Origin: Bacteroides sp. M10
GTDB lineage: Bacteria > Bacteroidota > Bacteroidia > Bacteroidales > Bacteroidaceae
Length of the DNA stretch: 64,000 nucleotides
Reading direction: 5' to 3'
Assembly: GCF_014334015.1 (NCBI RefSeq)
Contig: NZ_CP060488.1
Span: 2,624,501 to 2,688,500 of the forward strand
Of the stretch, positions 1-9,225 are shown in pieces. Numbering within the stretch: the first letter of the stretch is position 1; each line of letters begins with the position of its first letter. The notes under the pieces are model-generated. The model had not been told where the DNA came from. It did not search any database and saw nothing but the letters and a program-made list of their open reading frames with translations. Both the position numbers and the translations under genes were made by a program.

Positions 1-1
1 C

Positions 2-958
2 GGTGAGATGAGCAACCGCGGTTTTGAAATTGCCGTTACCGGTGATATTATCCGTACAAAGGACTGGAAGTGGAATGCTTCTTTCAATATCTCCAGAAAT
101 ATCAACCGCATTGAGAAACTGTCTGAAGGTAAGGCATATATGGAAGGTGATATCTGGTGGATGCAGGAAGGCGGTCGCGTAGGTGACTTCTATGGATTTA
201 AAAGTGCCGGTATCTTTGCTTATGACGAATCGAATGCTTTTACAGATAAATGGGAGCAACTGACTCCGGTGTTTGAAAATGGTGTATTCCAATACAAGTA
301 TTTATTGAATGGAAAGGAATATGCAGGTGATATTCGCCAGAAAACGTTACCGAACGGCAAACCGTTCCGTGGCGGAGATTACAACTGGGAAGAACCGGAA
401 GGAACCCGGGATGGTGTGATTGATGATAACGACCGTATGGTGATTGGTAATGCCATGCCTGATGTGACCGGTGGTTTGAATACAACCGTGACCTGGAAAA
501 ACGTAAGCCTGTATTTGGGATTCTATTATTCTTTGGGGGGACAGATTTATAATGCCGCTGAACATAATCGTAACATGTTCAAATATACGGGAACCACTCC
601 TTCACCGGAAGTAATTCATAATATGTGGTTGCATCCGGGCGACCAGGCTATCTATCCGCGTCCGTATAATGATGATTATAACAATGCACGTATGGGTAAC
701 TCGTTCTATCTGGAAGATGCTTCCTTTATTCGTCTGCAGAACGTACGTATAGCCTATGATCTTCCAGAAAACTGGATAAAGAAGCTGATGTTGAAGAATA
801 TAAATATCTACGCTTTTGTAAACAATGCATTGACATGGACCAACTATTCGGGATTTGATCCTGAATTCTCTACGAGTAATCCTCTGCAGGTAGGTAAAGA
901 CTCTTACCGCTATCCGAGAAAGAGAGAATATGGTATTGGTTTTTCTGCAAACTTTTAA
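2..958 (+). CDS. SusC-family TonB-dependent outer-membrane transporter, C-terminal part (5' end outside window)
   Basis: This is the last ~318 residues of a SusC/RagA-type beta-barrel; the reading frame is open from the window edge, so the ATG at 8 is internal. The sequence alternates barrel strands and aromatic-rich loops, carries the calcium-loop-like stretch DGVIDDNDRMVIGNAMPDVTGG typical of SusC C-termini in shortened form (DNDRMVIG), and ends in the usual terminal strand GIGFSANF with a final aromatic residue. It would import oligosaccharides through the outer membrane with TonB energy. A susD-like gene starts 13 bp downstream, the standard pair. Family assignment is firm; the substrate cannot be read from this fragment. 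Confidence 0.92.
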   Translation, partial: GEMSNRGFEIAVTGDIIRTKDWKWNASFNISRNINRIEKLSEGKAYMEGDIWWMQEGGRVGDFYGFKSAGIFAYDESNAFTDKWEQLTPVFENGVFQYKYLLNGKEYAGDIRQKTLPNGKPFRGGDYNWEEPEGTRDGVIDDNDRMVIGNAMPDVTGGLNTTVTWKNVSLYLGFYYSLGGQIYNAAEHNRNMFKYTGTTPSPEVIHNMWLHPGDQAIYPRPYNDDYNNARMGNSFYLEDASFIRLQNVRIAYDLPENWIKKLMLKNINIYAFVNNALTWTNYSGFDPEFSTSNPLQVGKDSYRYPRKREYGIGFSANF

Positions 959-971
959 TTGAAGATATCGT

Positions 972-2440
972 ATGAAGAATATAAAATATTTTGTTGGAGC
1001 TGTATGCCTGGCTCTATCATTGAATAGCTGTTCAGACTTTCTGAATGAGGAACCGGTGAGTGAAATCCCGGCAGGTGACATGTGGCAGACCGCCCGTGAC
1101 GCTAAAGCAGGTATAAATGAAATTTATGGACTGTTGCGTTCCACTTTACGCGAGAATTATTTTTATTGGGGTGAATTCCGTTCGGATAATGTAGCTCCCG
1201 GAGCACCGGTGATGGCCGATCAGGCACGTGTGATTAACAACCTGATGTCTACGGACGAGAAATGTGCGAAATGGACGACCTTGTATCAGATGATTAACCA
1301 GACCAATCTGGCCATCAAATATGTTCCTAATATCAGTATGCCGGATGTGGCAGACCGTAACGATTACCTCGGACAAGCGTATGCGTTGCGTGCTTTGGCT
1401 TACTTCTATGCTATCCGTGTTTGGGGAGATGTACCTTTGTTTATAGAACCTACTGAAAAGTATTCGGAGGCTATCTACAAGGAACGTACAGATAAGAATT
1501 ATATACTGGAACATGTTATTCTTCCTGACCTGAAAAAGGCGGAAAGCCTGATTAACCGTAATAAGAATTACGAACGCAAGCGTATTTCTATCTGTGGTGT
1601 ATGGGCCATCATGGCGGACGCCTATATGTGGGCTGAAGAATATAATCTGGCTGACCAGACCATCGATAAGATGGCAACTATTGCTTCCAAAAGGGGGGGC
1701 GTTTTGTTGACTTCGAACCTCTTATTGCTACATGGCATACCATGTTCACGGAAGAACTGAACAATAAGCCTTCTGATGATACGCCCGAAAATGATGAATA
1801 TAACTCCAGAGAGTTTATTTTCCTGGTTCATTTCAATATGGATGAAGTCGGCACGAATGGTTACAGTTATATGTATCAATGGTTCTCCGGTTCAGGAAAC
1901 CGTGCAGCAGTTATGTCTGACAAGTTTATGAGCATTTTTGACGAAGAGGATATGAAAGGTGATTTGCGCAAAGATTATACGGTGAAGAATTACCAGAATG
2001 GAAATGAATTGCGTAAATATATGGCGGGTGATATTAGTAATTCTTTGAATAAGACTTGTGAGGTTGCTTATCCGATTTATCGTTATACAGATATGATGTT
2101 GCTTCAAGCAGAAGCTCGTGCTCATCAGGGCAAATGGGGTGAGGCTTTGGAACTGGTGAAATCTGTACGTGACCGTGCTGGATTGAACACACTGACTGAA
2201 AATGATTTTGCTTCTGAAGAAGAGGTAGTCAATTATATCTTGCGTGAACGCCAGGTGGAATTAGCCGGCGAAGGACGTCGTTGGTTTGATTTGCTGCGTA
2301 CCGGAAAGTGGAAAGAAGTGATGAAACCTATCAACGGAATGGAGCAGGATGGCAATGAACTTTTCCCGATCCACTATTCACATATTCTGGAAAATCCGAA
2401 GATTGTGCAGAATACGTATTATGGCAATACTAACAATTAA
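972..2440 (+). pseudogene. SusD-family surface glycan-binding lipoprotein, frameshifted
   Basis: A SusD/RagB homologue split between two frames. The N-terminal frame (972-1760) has a lipoprotein signal with cysteine after LSLNS and the SusD opening CSDFLNEEPV. The C-terminal frame runs to 2440 and includes YRYTDMMLLQAEARA and ERQVELAGEGRRWFDLLRTG, the typical C-terminal SusD signature. Continuity is restored at the G7 tract 1693-1699: upstream codons read IASK, downstream -1 frame codons read GGRFVDFEPLIATWHTM without a gap. One base appears missing (A4G7 instead of eight G or five A). This could be a real mutation, a slipped-strand phase-variable tract, a sequencing error, or a -1 slip at G GGG GGC. 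If the break is real, SusC would lose its lid protein. Confidence 0.85.
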
Positions 2441-2453
2441 AAAGATAGAAACA

Positions 2454-3065
2454 ATGAAAAAGACAATATTATATAAGGCTCTTTTCTTTTGTTGGGCCAT
2501 TCTGGCGTTGACCGGTTGTGATCTGGACTTACAAAAGAACTATGACTATGAACCTTCGGTGGATGATCCGTATGTAAAAGTGACAGCGTGGGAATATTTC
2601 CAGGATCATAAAGATATGTTCTCGGAGTTGATAGCAGCTATTGAGTATACAGGTCTGAAAGACTATTATACCCAGACTGACAATAAATATACTTTTCTGG
2701 CTTTGAATAATGCAGGTATGCAACTTTATCGTGAGAATGAATTTGCAGGTGCGGCATCCATTACAGATTGTGATAAGGATAAAGTAACAAACATGTTGCT
2801 TTATCATATTGTAGACGGTGAATATAGTTCTTATGGACAGTTGCAGGTGGAACCGATGTTCGTATTGACGATGCTGAAAGGAGAGAATGGGCTGATGACA
2901 ATGTCTGTATGGAAAAACCCATGGCAGGCTGCGGTAGGTAAGATTCTGGTGAATCAGACCGGAAGCAACGGGAAATCTCCACAGCGTCAGGCTAAAACCA
3001 GCAACATTCTGCCAACGAATGGTGTGATTCATATATTTGAGAACTATTGCAAATATTCCAAATAA
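2454..3065 (+). CDS. fasciclin (FAS1)-like lipoprotein
   Basis: About 203 residues. The start at 2454 is chosen because it is followed at once by a signal peptide (KKTILYKALFF) and a lipobox ending TGC; in-frame ATGs further upstream lie inside susD and give no signal. The body contains YTFLALNNAGMQLY, MLLYHIVDGEYSS and a late TNGVIHIFENYC, the order seen in FAS1 domains (a T-F-hA-P-N-like H1 block, YH block and NGVIHVID-like end). Such proteins occur next to SusC/SusD in Bacteroidota and are usually taken as surface accessory or glycan-binding proteins. It sits 13 bp after susD and 28 bp before the next lipoprotein gene, so it is probably in the same operon. The FAS1 call is moderate. Confidence 0.7.
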   Translation: MKKTILYKALFFCWAILALTGCDLDLQKNYDYEPSVDDPYVKVTAWEYFQDHKDMFSELIAAIEYTGLKDYYTQTDNKYTFLALNNAGMQLYRENEFAGAASITDCDKDKVTNMLLYHIVDGEYSSYGQLQVEPMFVLTMLKGENGLMTMSVWKNPWQAAVGKILVNQTGSNGKSPQRQAKTSNILPTNGVIHIFENYCKYSK

Positions 3066-3093
3066 CCACAGTTAATTAAAAAGAGAACTAATT

Positions 3094-4611
3094 ATGATTC
3101 GTAAAATATATACCTTATTAATGCTAGGACTTTGCTTGGGTTTTGCTGCCTGTAGCGATGATAATGATGGTCTGGATCCTAATTCGGCTGCTCCTGTGAT
3201 TAAATTCCCGATGGAACAACTGGATGTGGATTTAAATAAAGTGGATAATCTGCCGGTAGTGGCTGTCATTAAGTCTCAGGCCGGACTCCAGAGTGTGACA
3301 ATGAAATTGCAGACTGTGGAGGGAGTGACCGAATATAAAACGGTGACTGAATTCTTTAATCCCAATTCTTACAGCTTATCCGAAAACCTGGAGTACAATG
3401 CAAATTACGAAGCTTTTATCATTGAGGCTACGGACAAATTGAATCATGTTACGAGCGGGACTTTACCAATTGCTGTTACCGATGTGATGGCGCGCCCTGT
3501 CATTACATTCGATCCCGAAGAGATTATATATGATGAGATGGATGAAAATCCGGTAATGCCTCGTACCACTTTTAAAATCGTTTCGGAGGCAGGTTTAAAG
3601 AAAGTAGAAAGATTCTTGGTTTCTGTTGATGGACAAACATCGAAAGGGGGAGATGTGTTGAATGGTGATAAAATATTTGAGTATGATGAATTAATAGAAT
3701 ATAAAGAAGGTGATAAGGGCTTTAAAGTGAAAGCTGAAGATATATATGGTAATATCACAATTTCTACTTTGCAGGTGTCATATAAGACAGTTCCGGTTCC
3801 TGTATTGACTTTAGGTAAAGAACTTATTACTACCGATGAAGGAGTAGATACGGAAGTTCCAATGCATATTGAATCGGTTCGTGGTATCAGAGAAGTAGTT
3901 ATTTATCGTATAGAAAAAGGAATCGAAACGGAAATTTTACGTAAAGGATTTAGTGGTGATAAGAATTTAGATTATAATCCAAAAGTACAGCTTACGGAAG
4001 AGACGTCTCAAATCAAAATTGTTGTATCCGATGGTAGAGAAGGAAAAGATGTGAATGGAACAGTGAAGACTTATGTTAGTATGGAAGTTGTTGATCTTCA
4101 GGTGGGTAGCCAAAAAATGGCGAACGCAGAACCATTTGCTTTGATTTCTTTGAAGGATATGAAGACTTATTCTGTGGATGAGGCTATTGTGAGTGAAGAA
4201 AGTGCTAAAAATATCGATATAAAATTCTATGCGGCATCTAATAGTGGAGTGATAACTTTCCGTCTTTACTCTCCGGAAAATGTAGATGGTAAGAATGGAG
4301 AATATGCAGGGAGTACAGGTAAGTTAACAGCCTTGAAGAAAATGAATATGACACGTTTTGCTAAATTGTCTAATTTTGATTATGAACAGGCAACTCGCTC
4401 GTCTATTGAAGAAGAGTTCGGAAAAGCGACAACAGCCGCTAGGGCAGATGTGAATGTTGGAGATATTATTGGATTTAAAACGGGAGGTTCTTCCAGTGCT
4501 GGCGGCGGTAGAATTGGTGTTATTAAAATTGTTGATATATCCGATAAGATGGGTACCGATGCAACAAAACGCATCGCGACTGTTGAAATTAAATTCCCCA
4601 AACAGAAGTAA
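3094..4611 (+). CDS. surface lipoprotein with Ig-like repeats, putative glycan-binding protein
   Basis: 505 residues. Signal peptide then lipobox with CSDDNDG, an acidic stretch after cysteine that in Bacteroides acts as lipoprotein export signal, so cell-surface display is expected. The body shows about three repeats of ~90-100 residues, each opening with a proline-rich strand (APVIKFPMEQLDV, ARPVITFDPEEI, VPVLTLGKELI) and containing VKSQAGLQSV / VSEAGLKKV / ESVRGIREV-type motifs, consistent with Ig-like beta-sandwiches. The C-terminal ~170 residues are a separate domain ending with GDIIGFKTG and a glycine-rich loop. No catalytic motif was seen. Position after SusC/SusD suggests a surface glycan-binding protein. 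The second half looks more AT-rich than its neighbours. The specific family is not recognised. Confidence 0.7.
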   Translation: MIRKIYTLLMLGLCLGFAACSDDNDGLDPNSAAPVIKFPMEQLDVDLNKVDNLPVVAVIKSQAGLQSVTMKLQTVEGVTEYKTVTEFFNPNSYSLSENLEYNANYEAFIIEATDKLNHVTSGTLPIAVTDVMARPVITFDPEEIIYDEMDENPVMPRTTFKIVSEAGLKKVERFLVSVDGQTSKGGDVLNGDKIFEYDELIEYKEGDKGFKVKAEDIYGNITISTLQVSYKTVPVPVLTLGKELITTDEGVDTEVPMHIESVRGIREVVIYRIEKGIETEILRKGFSGDKNLDYNPKVQLTEETSQIKIVVSDGREGKDVNGTVKTYVSMEVVDLQVGSQKMANAEPFALISLKDMKTYSVDEAIVSEESAKNIDIKFYAASNSGVITFRLYSPENVDGKNGEYAGSTGKLTALKKMNMTRFAKLSNFDYEQATRSSIEEEFGKATTAARADVNVGDIIGFKTGGSSSAGGGRIGVIKIVDISDKMGTDATKRIATVEIKFPKQK

Positions 4612-4624
4612 TTGTTATTTTCTT

Positions 4625-4660
4625 TTGATAGTTAGGTGTGTCATACTACCTAACTATCAA
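4625..4660 (+). terminator. perfect 13-bp hairpin, possible attenuator
   Basis: TTGATAGTTAGGT (4625-4637) pairs perfectly with ACCTAACTATCAA (4648-4660) around a 10-base loop, 13 bases after the preceding stop codon. No good T-run follows, so it is more likely a partial terminator or an mRNA 3'-end stabiliser between the binding-protein half and the enzyme half of the PUL than a full stop. Confidence 0.6.
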
Positions 4661-4742
4661 TTGATTGCTATCTTCTAATAGAACAAATGTTATCCCGGTT
4701 TTATCTGATTCTTAAATAAATATATGCATAACTGGAATTAAT

Positions 4743-6296
4743 ATGGCAAGACCTATTTATCAGTGTTTTTTGACCTTTGGTATGGTTGTACTCCTTCTGC
4801 TGACAATAGCCTGTTCATCTTCTGAAACGACTGAATCTTCGGGATTGGAACAGCCCATTTTACCGCATCCGACAGGGAATGAATATACCTTTCTGAATGT
4901 AGAGTATAGAAAATGGCAGAACGGGACTTTCCAAGCATGGACAACGGCAGACTCGAAGGAAACTCGAACCATTGACTATATGAATTGGTATGTTCCCTCC
5001 TCGGATTATAGTCGGACTGCTTGGGGAGGACGGATAGGTTTGCAACCATCTTCTGTGGTTGGAAAAGAAGGCTTTTTCCGAGTGGCTAGTTGCGCAGGAC
5101 GTTCTTATTTGCTCGATCCGGATAATGGAGCCGTTATTATTCATGGAATTCAGCACGTCCGTCCGGGAGAATCTACTGCACATAAGAAGGCTTTCAGCAC
5201 TCGATATGGCAGTGAAGCACGATGGAGTGAAGAGACAGGTAAACTGATTGCGGACAATCATATAAACTATATTTCGTATGGATCGAACCGCATTGAAGCA
5301 TTTCCTGCAGCGGTACGTAATAACCTGCTAACACCTAAGACGCAAAAGATTGCTTATGCGGAGAATCTGTATCTGCTTCGTACGTTTATGTGGGATATGA
5401 GCAAGAATTTAGGCTATACGTTTGAGGATGATAAGTACAATCGCCTGATTCTTCTTTTCGAACCGACGTTTGCCGCTTACATAGATCATCTTGTACAGGA
5501 AAAGTCTGCTTTATTTGCCGGTGATAAACATTTTATCGGCTTCTATCTCGACAATGAACTACCGTTTGCCAGTTATCAGAATACCGATCCTTTGCGCGGA
5601 ATCGATCTGAAGCATTTCCTGTCCTTGCCCGAACGTTATAAAGCAGCCCGGGAGTATGCAGAAAGGTTTATGCGGGATAACGGCATAGCCTCTGCCGGAG
5701 CGATAACCAAGAAAGATCAGGAAGACTTTCGGGGGATGGTTGCCGATTATTATTATCAGTTGACTACCGCTACCGTCAGGAAATATGATAAAGAGCATTT
5801 GATTTTGGGAACACGTCTGCACGATTGGAGCAAATATAATCAGAAAGTAGTGGAAGCCTGTGCTCGTTATTGCGATCTTGTTTCCATTAACTATTATGCG
5901 CGTTGGCAACCGGAAAACGATTTTTTGGCAAACCTGAAAAACTGGTGTGGAGCGAAGCCTTTTTTAGTTTCGGAATTCTATACGAAAGCAGAAGATGCCA
6001 GTTATCAGGGAACTCGATATGCCAATACCGAAGGAGGTGGATGGCTGGTACATACACAAAAGAATAGAGGTGAGTTTTATCAGAACTTCTGTCTTCGTTT
6101 GCTGGAAACCCGAAACTGTGTGGGCTGGGTACACTTTGAGTATAATGACGGCTACGATTCTGATGGAAAAGCTTCCAATAAGGGAGTGGTGTCCATCGAA
6201 TATGAACCTTATGGACCTTTCCTGTCGCAGATGCGGCAGTTGAATCTTGCAGTTTATTCACTGATCGATTATTATGATGCAAAATCAGTTCAATAG
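4743..6296 (+). CDS. glycoside hydrolase-like lipoprotein, clan GH-A type (agarase-like GH50/GH42 resemblance)
   Basis: 517 residues with a lipoprotein signal (LLLLTIAC, cysteine then SSSETTES). A beta-rich N-terminal part is followed by an alpha/beta barrel-like region. Two sites fit a retaining clan GH-A enzyme: GFYLDNELPF with glutamate about residue 272 as acid/base, and PFLVSEFY with glutamate about residue 411 as nucleophile. HLILGTRLHD and VSINYYARW lie between them at the spacing seen in GH50/GH86-type agarases and GH42. The linkage attacked cannot be told; the agarase-like look is a structural analogy and not proof of agar use. The acidic surface-export motif after cysteine is weak, so location (surface or periplasmic face) is uncertain. 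Followed 51 bp later by the next PUL gene. Confidence 0.6.
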   Translation: MARPIYQCFLTFGMVVLLLLTIACSSSETTESSGLEQPILPHPTGNEYTFLNVEYRKWQNGTFQAWTTADSKETRTIDYMNWYVPSSDYSRTAWGGRIGLQPSSVVGKEGFFRVASCAGRSYLLDPDNGAVIIHGIQHVRPGESTAHKKAFSTRYGSEARWSEETGKLIADNHINYISYGSNRIEAFPAAVRNNLLTPKTQKIAYAENLYLLRTFMWDMSKNLGYTFEDDKYNRLILLFEPTFAAYIDHLVQEKSALFAGDKHFIGFYLDNELPFASYQNTDPLRGIDLKHFLSLPERYKAAREYAERFMRDNGIASAGAITKKDQEDFRGMVADYYYQLTTATVRKYDKEHLILGTRLHDWSKYNQKVVEACARYCDLVSINYYARWQPENDFLANLKNWCGAKPFLVSEFYTKAEDASYQGTRYANTEGGGWLVHTQKNRGEFYQNFCLRLLETRNCVGWVHFEYNDGYDSDGKASNKGVVSIEYEPYGPFLSQMRQLNLAVYSLIDYYDAKSVQ

Positions 6297-6347
6297 ATCA
6301 ACGGAAATTTAAAAAAGACAAATTGAATATTTAGAATTAAAATAGTT

Positions 6348-7367
6348 ATGACCATGAAGAAGTTTAGTTTATTCGCAATCCTTTTAGGATTTAATATAGC
6401 TTTGGGAGCATGTTCCGATGATGATACCGCTCCTGTAGTGCAAGATGAAATCTTTCAACTTCCGGAAAAGGCTTATGTGCTGGCGGAGCAATCCAGACGG
6501 GCTATTGTCATCAGAGATGCGGAAACGCATCGCAATATTTGGAGTTGGGATCCTTATACTGCCTGTGTACCTGCTGCCCAACAGGGTTGGTTTGTCAATC
6601 CGAGTGAAGTAAAACCGGTTTTCAATAGACGCTATATCTTAATGACTGCCTCCGGCGGGGCTGTGGCTCTAATCCGTTTGTCGGATCATAAATTAATGTT
6701 CTATGCAAATTGCGGACAGAATCCTCACTCCGCAGAGGTGTTGCCGGATGGAAATATTGTAACAGCTGAATCTAAATCCGGTGAAATCAATACCTTTGTG
6801 GTTGATACAGTTAAAGTATTGGGAGCGAAAGCTAATACGGTGAAATTGGGTAATGCGCATAATGTAGTCTGGGATAAGAAGAGATCGTATCTTTATGCTA
6901 CAGCTACCACGGCGGATAAGGTGACAGCATTATTTCGTTTTAAGTATAATGGGGATCGGAATAATCCGAAGTTGACCAATCAGACGCGTATCTATACATT
7001 CAAAGATGAATCGGGTGGACATGATTTGTTTCCGGTATATGGTGAAGAAGACAAATTATGGCTTACTGCTGCTTCGGCTGTTTATAAGTTTGATCTGACT
7101 GGGGTTACGGATGCCACGACTAATGAGTCGGCTGAACCGACCTGTGAAAAAGTATACAGCATAGCCGATATAAAAAGTATCTGCAACGGACCGGATGGCA
7201 TCCTGATGTTGAAACCGACTGAAGAGTGGTGGGCAGAAGGACTTGTAAATGAGAAGGGAGAGGAACTTTTCAAAATGGACGGAGCCAAGATTTATAAAGG
7301 CCGTTGGATGATAGACAATCTTTTCAGTTATCCGGAAAAGCATGATTTTGTGTTGGGTGAGGACTGA
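6348..7367 (+). CDS. DUF6528-like beta-propeller surface lipoprotein
   Basis: 339 residues. The signal peptide ends in GAC with CSDDDTAP after the lipobox, an acidic surface-export signal. ATG at 6354 is an equally good start. The body reads as repeated four-strand blades: AIVIRDAETHRNIWSW, VALIRLSDHKLMFY, NPHSAEVLPDGNIVTAES, GNAHNVVWDKKRSYLYAT, GHDLFPVYGEEDKLWLT. These resemble NHL/SMP-type beta-propellers and the Bacteroides family labelled DUF6528. No catalytic residues are obvious. It could be a glycan-binding protein or a propeller lyase or hydrolase. Being between two predicted hydrolases in one transcript suggests a role on the same glycan. The fold is inferred from pattern only. Confidence 0.6.
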   Translation: MTMKKFSLFAILLGFNIALGACSDDDTAPVVQDEIFQLPEKAYVLAEQSRRAIVIRDAETHRNIWSWDPYTACVPAAQQGWFVNPSEVKPVFNRRYILMTASGGAVALIRLSDHKLMFYANCGQNPHSAEVLPDGNIVTAESKSGEINTFVVDTVKVLGAKANTVKLGNAHNVVWDKKRSYLYATATTADKVTALFRFKYNGDRNNPKLTNQTRIYTFKDESGGHDLFPVYGEEDKLWLTAASAVYKFDLTGVTDATTNESAEPTCEKVYSIADIKSICNGPDGILMLKPTEEWWAEGLVNEKGEELFKMDGAKIYKGRWMIDNLFSYPEKHDFVLGED

Positions 7368-7423
7368 TTAAGTATGGTGGAAGATTGATTAAGTACATAA
7401 GTTGAATAATTAAGTTTGGAACA

Positions 7424-9217
7424 ATGAGGAAACTTCTTCTTTTTTTATTGGTATCTATCGCATTACCGGCCTTGGCGCAGAATGGAAAGAAAGTGTATGC
7501 CGACTTTCACGGAGTGCGCTATACCCGGCAGCATGACGGAAAGCTGGGGCGTTGGGAGATGTATGCCAATACGGAAAAATCAAGTACCGGAAGAAAGTCG
7601 CTGTGTTATAATGCCGACCTGATAGACAGCGAAGGACGGCATGAAATAGCAGCAGTGGCCTATCCACAAGTCGGAATGCAGTCCAATCTCGATCCCGATT
7701 ATATTGAATATCAGATTTTGTCTGCGAAAGCAGCCAAGATAGATGGATTCTTTATTGAATGGGGATTCAAGCCTCACGAAAATGACATCTTGTTGCGTGA
7801 AATGCAGAAAGTGGCGGCGAAGTACGACTTTGAGATTGGTGTAAACTGGTGCGACGGTTGGTTGTATTATGACTGGATTACTAAACTTTATCCGGAAATC
7901 AATACCCGTGAGGTAAAGACCGAATACATGGCTAAATGTTATCAATATTTGGTAGATAGCGTCTTTACCGGTCCTACAGCTCCTATGGTGAAGGGAATGC
8001 CTGTTTTTTATCATTTCGGTCCCGGAGCGAAAGTGGATGAATATAAGAAAGTATTATCACTGGCGAAGTTACCGCAAGGAATGAAGCAACCGGTTGCTTT
8101 ACGCCGTTGGGCGGATTGGGGAAAACTGGAAAATGATAAATATATCCCCGTCACTCGTAGCGATGAAATGGATGCCTGGAAAGAAGTGGGAGAAATACCG
8201 ACTGCATGGCTTCCTGCCCGTGTCCGTACAAGAGATCAGGCACATGCCGAATGGGATAATTACGCCACTCAGGATGATGTTATCGAGTTTATGAAACCTT
8301 TCCGCGATTCCATCTGGCATAGTAACAATCCTGCGTATACAATTAAGTCAGGATTTGCCATGCCGGGAATGGATAACCGCGGTTGTGCAGGCTGGGGACG
8401 CGGACATTTCTATTATATTCCGCGCAACAATGGAGAAACCTACCAAAGTATGTGGAAGTTCTGTATGGCGGAGAAAGACAGCTTGGATATGATGTTTATT
8501 GCTTCGTGGAGCGACTATACCGAAGGACACGAAATAGAGCCAACCATTGAAAACGGTGACCGCGAATTGCGTACTACTTTAAAATATGCGGCAGAGTTCA
8601 AAGGTGAACAGGCGGATGAACGTGGATTAACCTTGCCTTTGATGCTTTTCCGTTTGCGAAAAGAAGCCCGTTTCCTGGAAAAGACAAAGATGGATGTATC
8701 TGGTTGTCATCGTTCCCTCGATAAGGCAGCATTGTTAATCAGCCAGGGACGTTATCCGGTGGCGATAGGCTTGTTGTCACAAATTGAAAATGATGTCAAG
8801 ACAGCAAAGTCAGCTTTGGCAGTTGAGATGATGCGTTTGCGCGATTCGGACATAAAGATTCAGGGAAAGCGAAAATCCGGTGGTTACAGTGCCGAAGAAA
8901 CCCTCTCTATTTCTTTGCCAAAAGAGTTGGTTTCCAAACTACAAATGAATAACTATGTCGGGTATCTCTATTTTGAGTATTTGGACAAAGGAAATGAATC
9001 CCTTTTTATACGTTCGTCTACGCTGCGTGAACCGAAAGAACCGTTTAAAATTGTGTCCCGGATACGTACCGATAATACGGGTGAATGGAAAAGCGCAAAA
9101 GTAGAATTGTATAAGGATAATATCGTGAATGGATTCAATATGCCTACTTTCTATTTAAAAGGAAATGTCGTAGTCCGTAATTTGTCATTGGGTTATACGA
9201 TCTACACAGTCAAATAA
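7424..9217 (+). CDS. GH71/GH99-like secreted protein
   Basis: 597 residues with a cleavable signal peptide (LLLFLLVSIALPALAQ), so periplasmic or secreted and not a lipoprotein. The N-terminal ~400 residues contain YADFHGVRYTR, AAKIDGFFIEWGF, YDFEIGVNWCDGW, MPVFYHFGPG and MFIASWSDYTEGHEIEPT; this order, in which the polypeptide alternates strand-turn motifs ending in W-x-D/E and finishes with SW-N/D-Y-x-E-x-x-x-I-E-P, matches the GH71/GH99-like superfamily of TIM barrels (alpha-glucanases and endo-alpha-mannosidases). The last ~120 residues form a beta-rich domain. Catalytic residues are not assigned. In the same operon as GH31 (8 bp downstream). Function could be an endo-acting enzyme for this PUL; the exact family is uncertain. 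Confidence 0.65.
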   Translation: MRKLLLFLLVSIALPALAQNGKKVYADFHGVRYTRQHDGKLGRWEMYANTEKSSTGRKSLCYNADLIDSEGRHEIAAVAYPQVGMQSNLDPDYIEYQILSAKAAKIDGFFIEWGFKPHENDILLREMQKVAAKYDFEIGVNWCDGWLYYDWITKLYPEINTREVKTEYMAKCYQYLVDSVFTGPTAPMVKGMPVFYHFGPGAKVDEYKKVLSLAKLPQGMKQPVALRRWADWGKLENDKYIPVTRSDEMDAWKEVGEIPTAWLPARVRTRDQAHAEWDNYATQDDVIEFMKPFRDSIWHSNNPAYTIKSGFAMPGMDNRGCAGWGRGHFYYIPRNNGETYQSMWKFCMAEKDSLDMMFIASWSDYTEGHEIEPTIENGDRELRTTLKYAAEFKGEQADERGLTLPLMLFRLRKEARFLEKTKMDVSGCHRSLDKAALLISQGRYPVAIGLLSQIENDVKTAKSALAVEMMRLRDSDIKIQGKRKSGGYSAEETLSISLPKELVSKLQMNNYVGYLYFEYLDKGNESLFIRSSTLREPKEPFKIVSRIRTDNTGEWKSAKVELYKDNIVNGFNMPTFYLKGNVVVRNLSLGYTIYTVK

Positions 9218-9225
9218 ATGCATGG

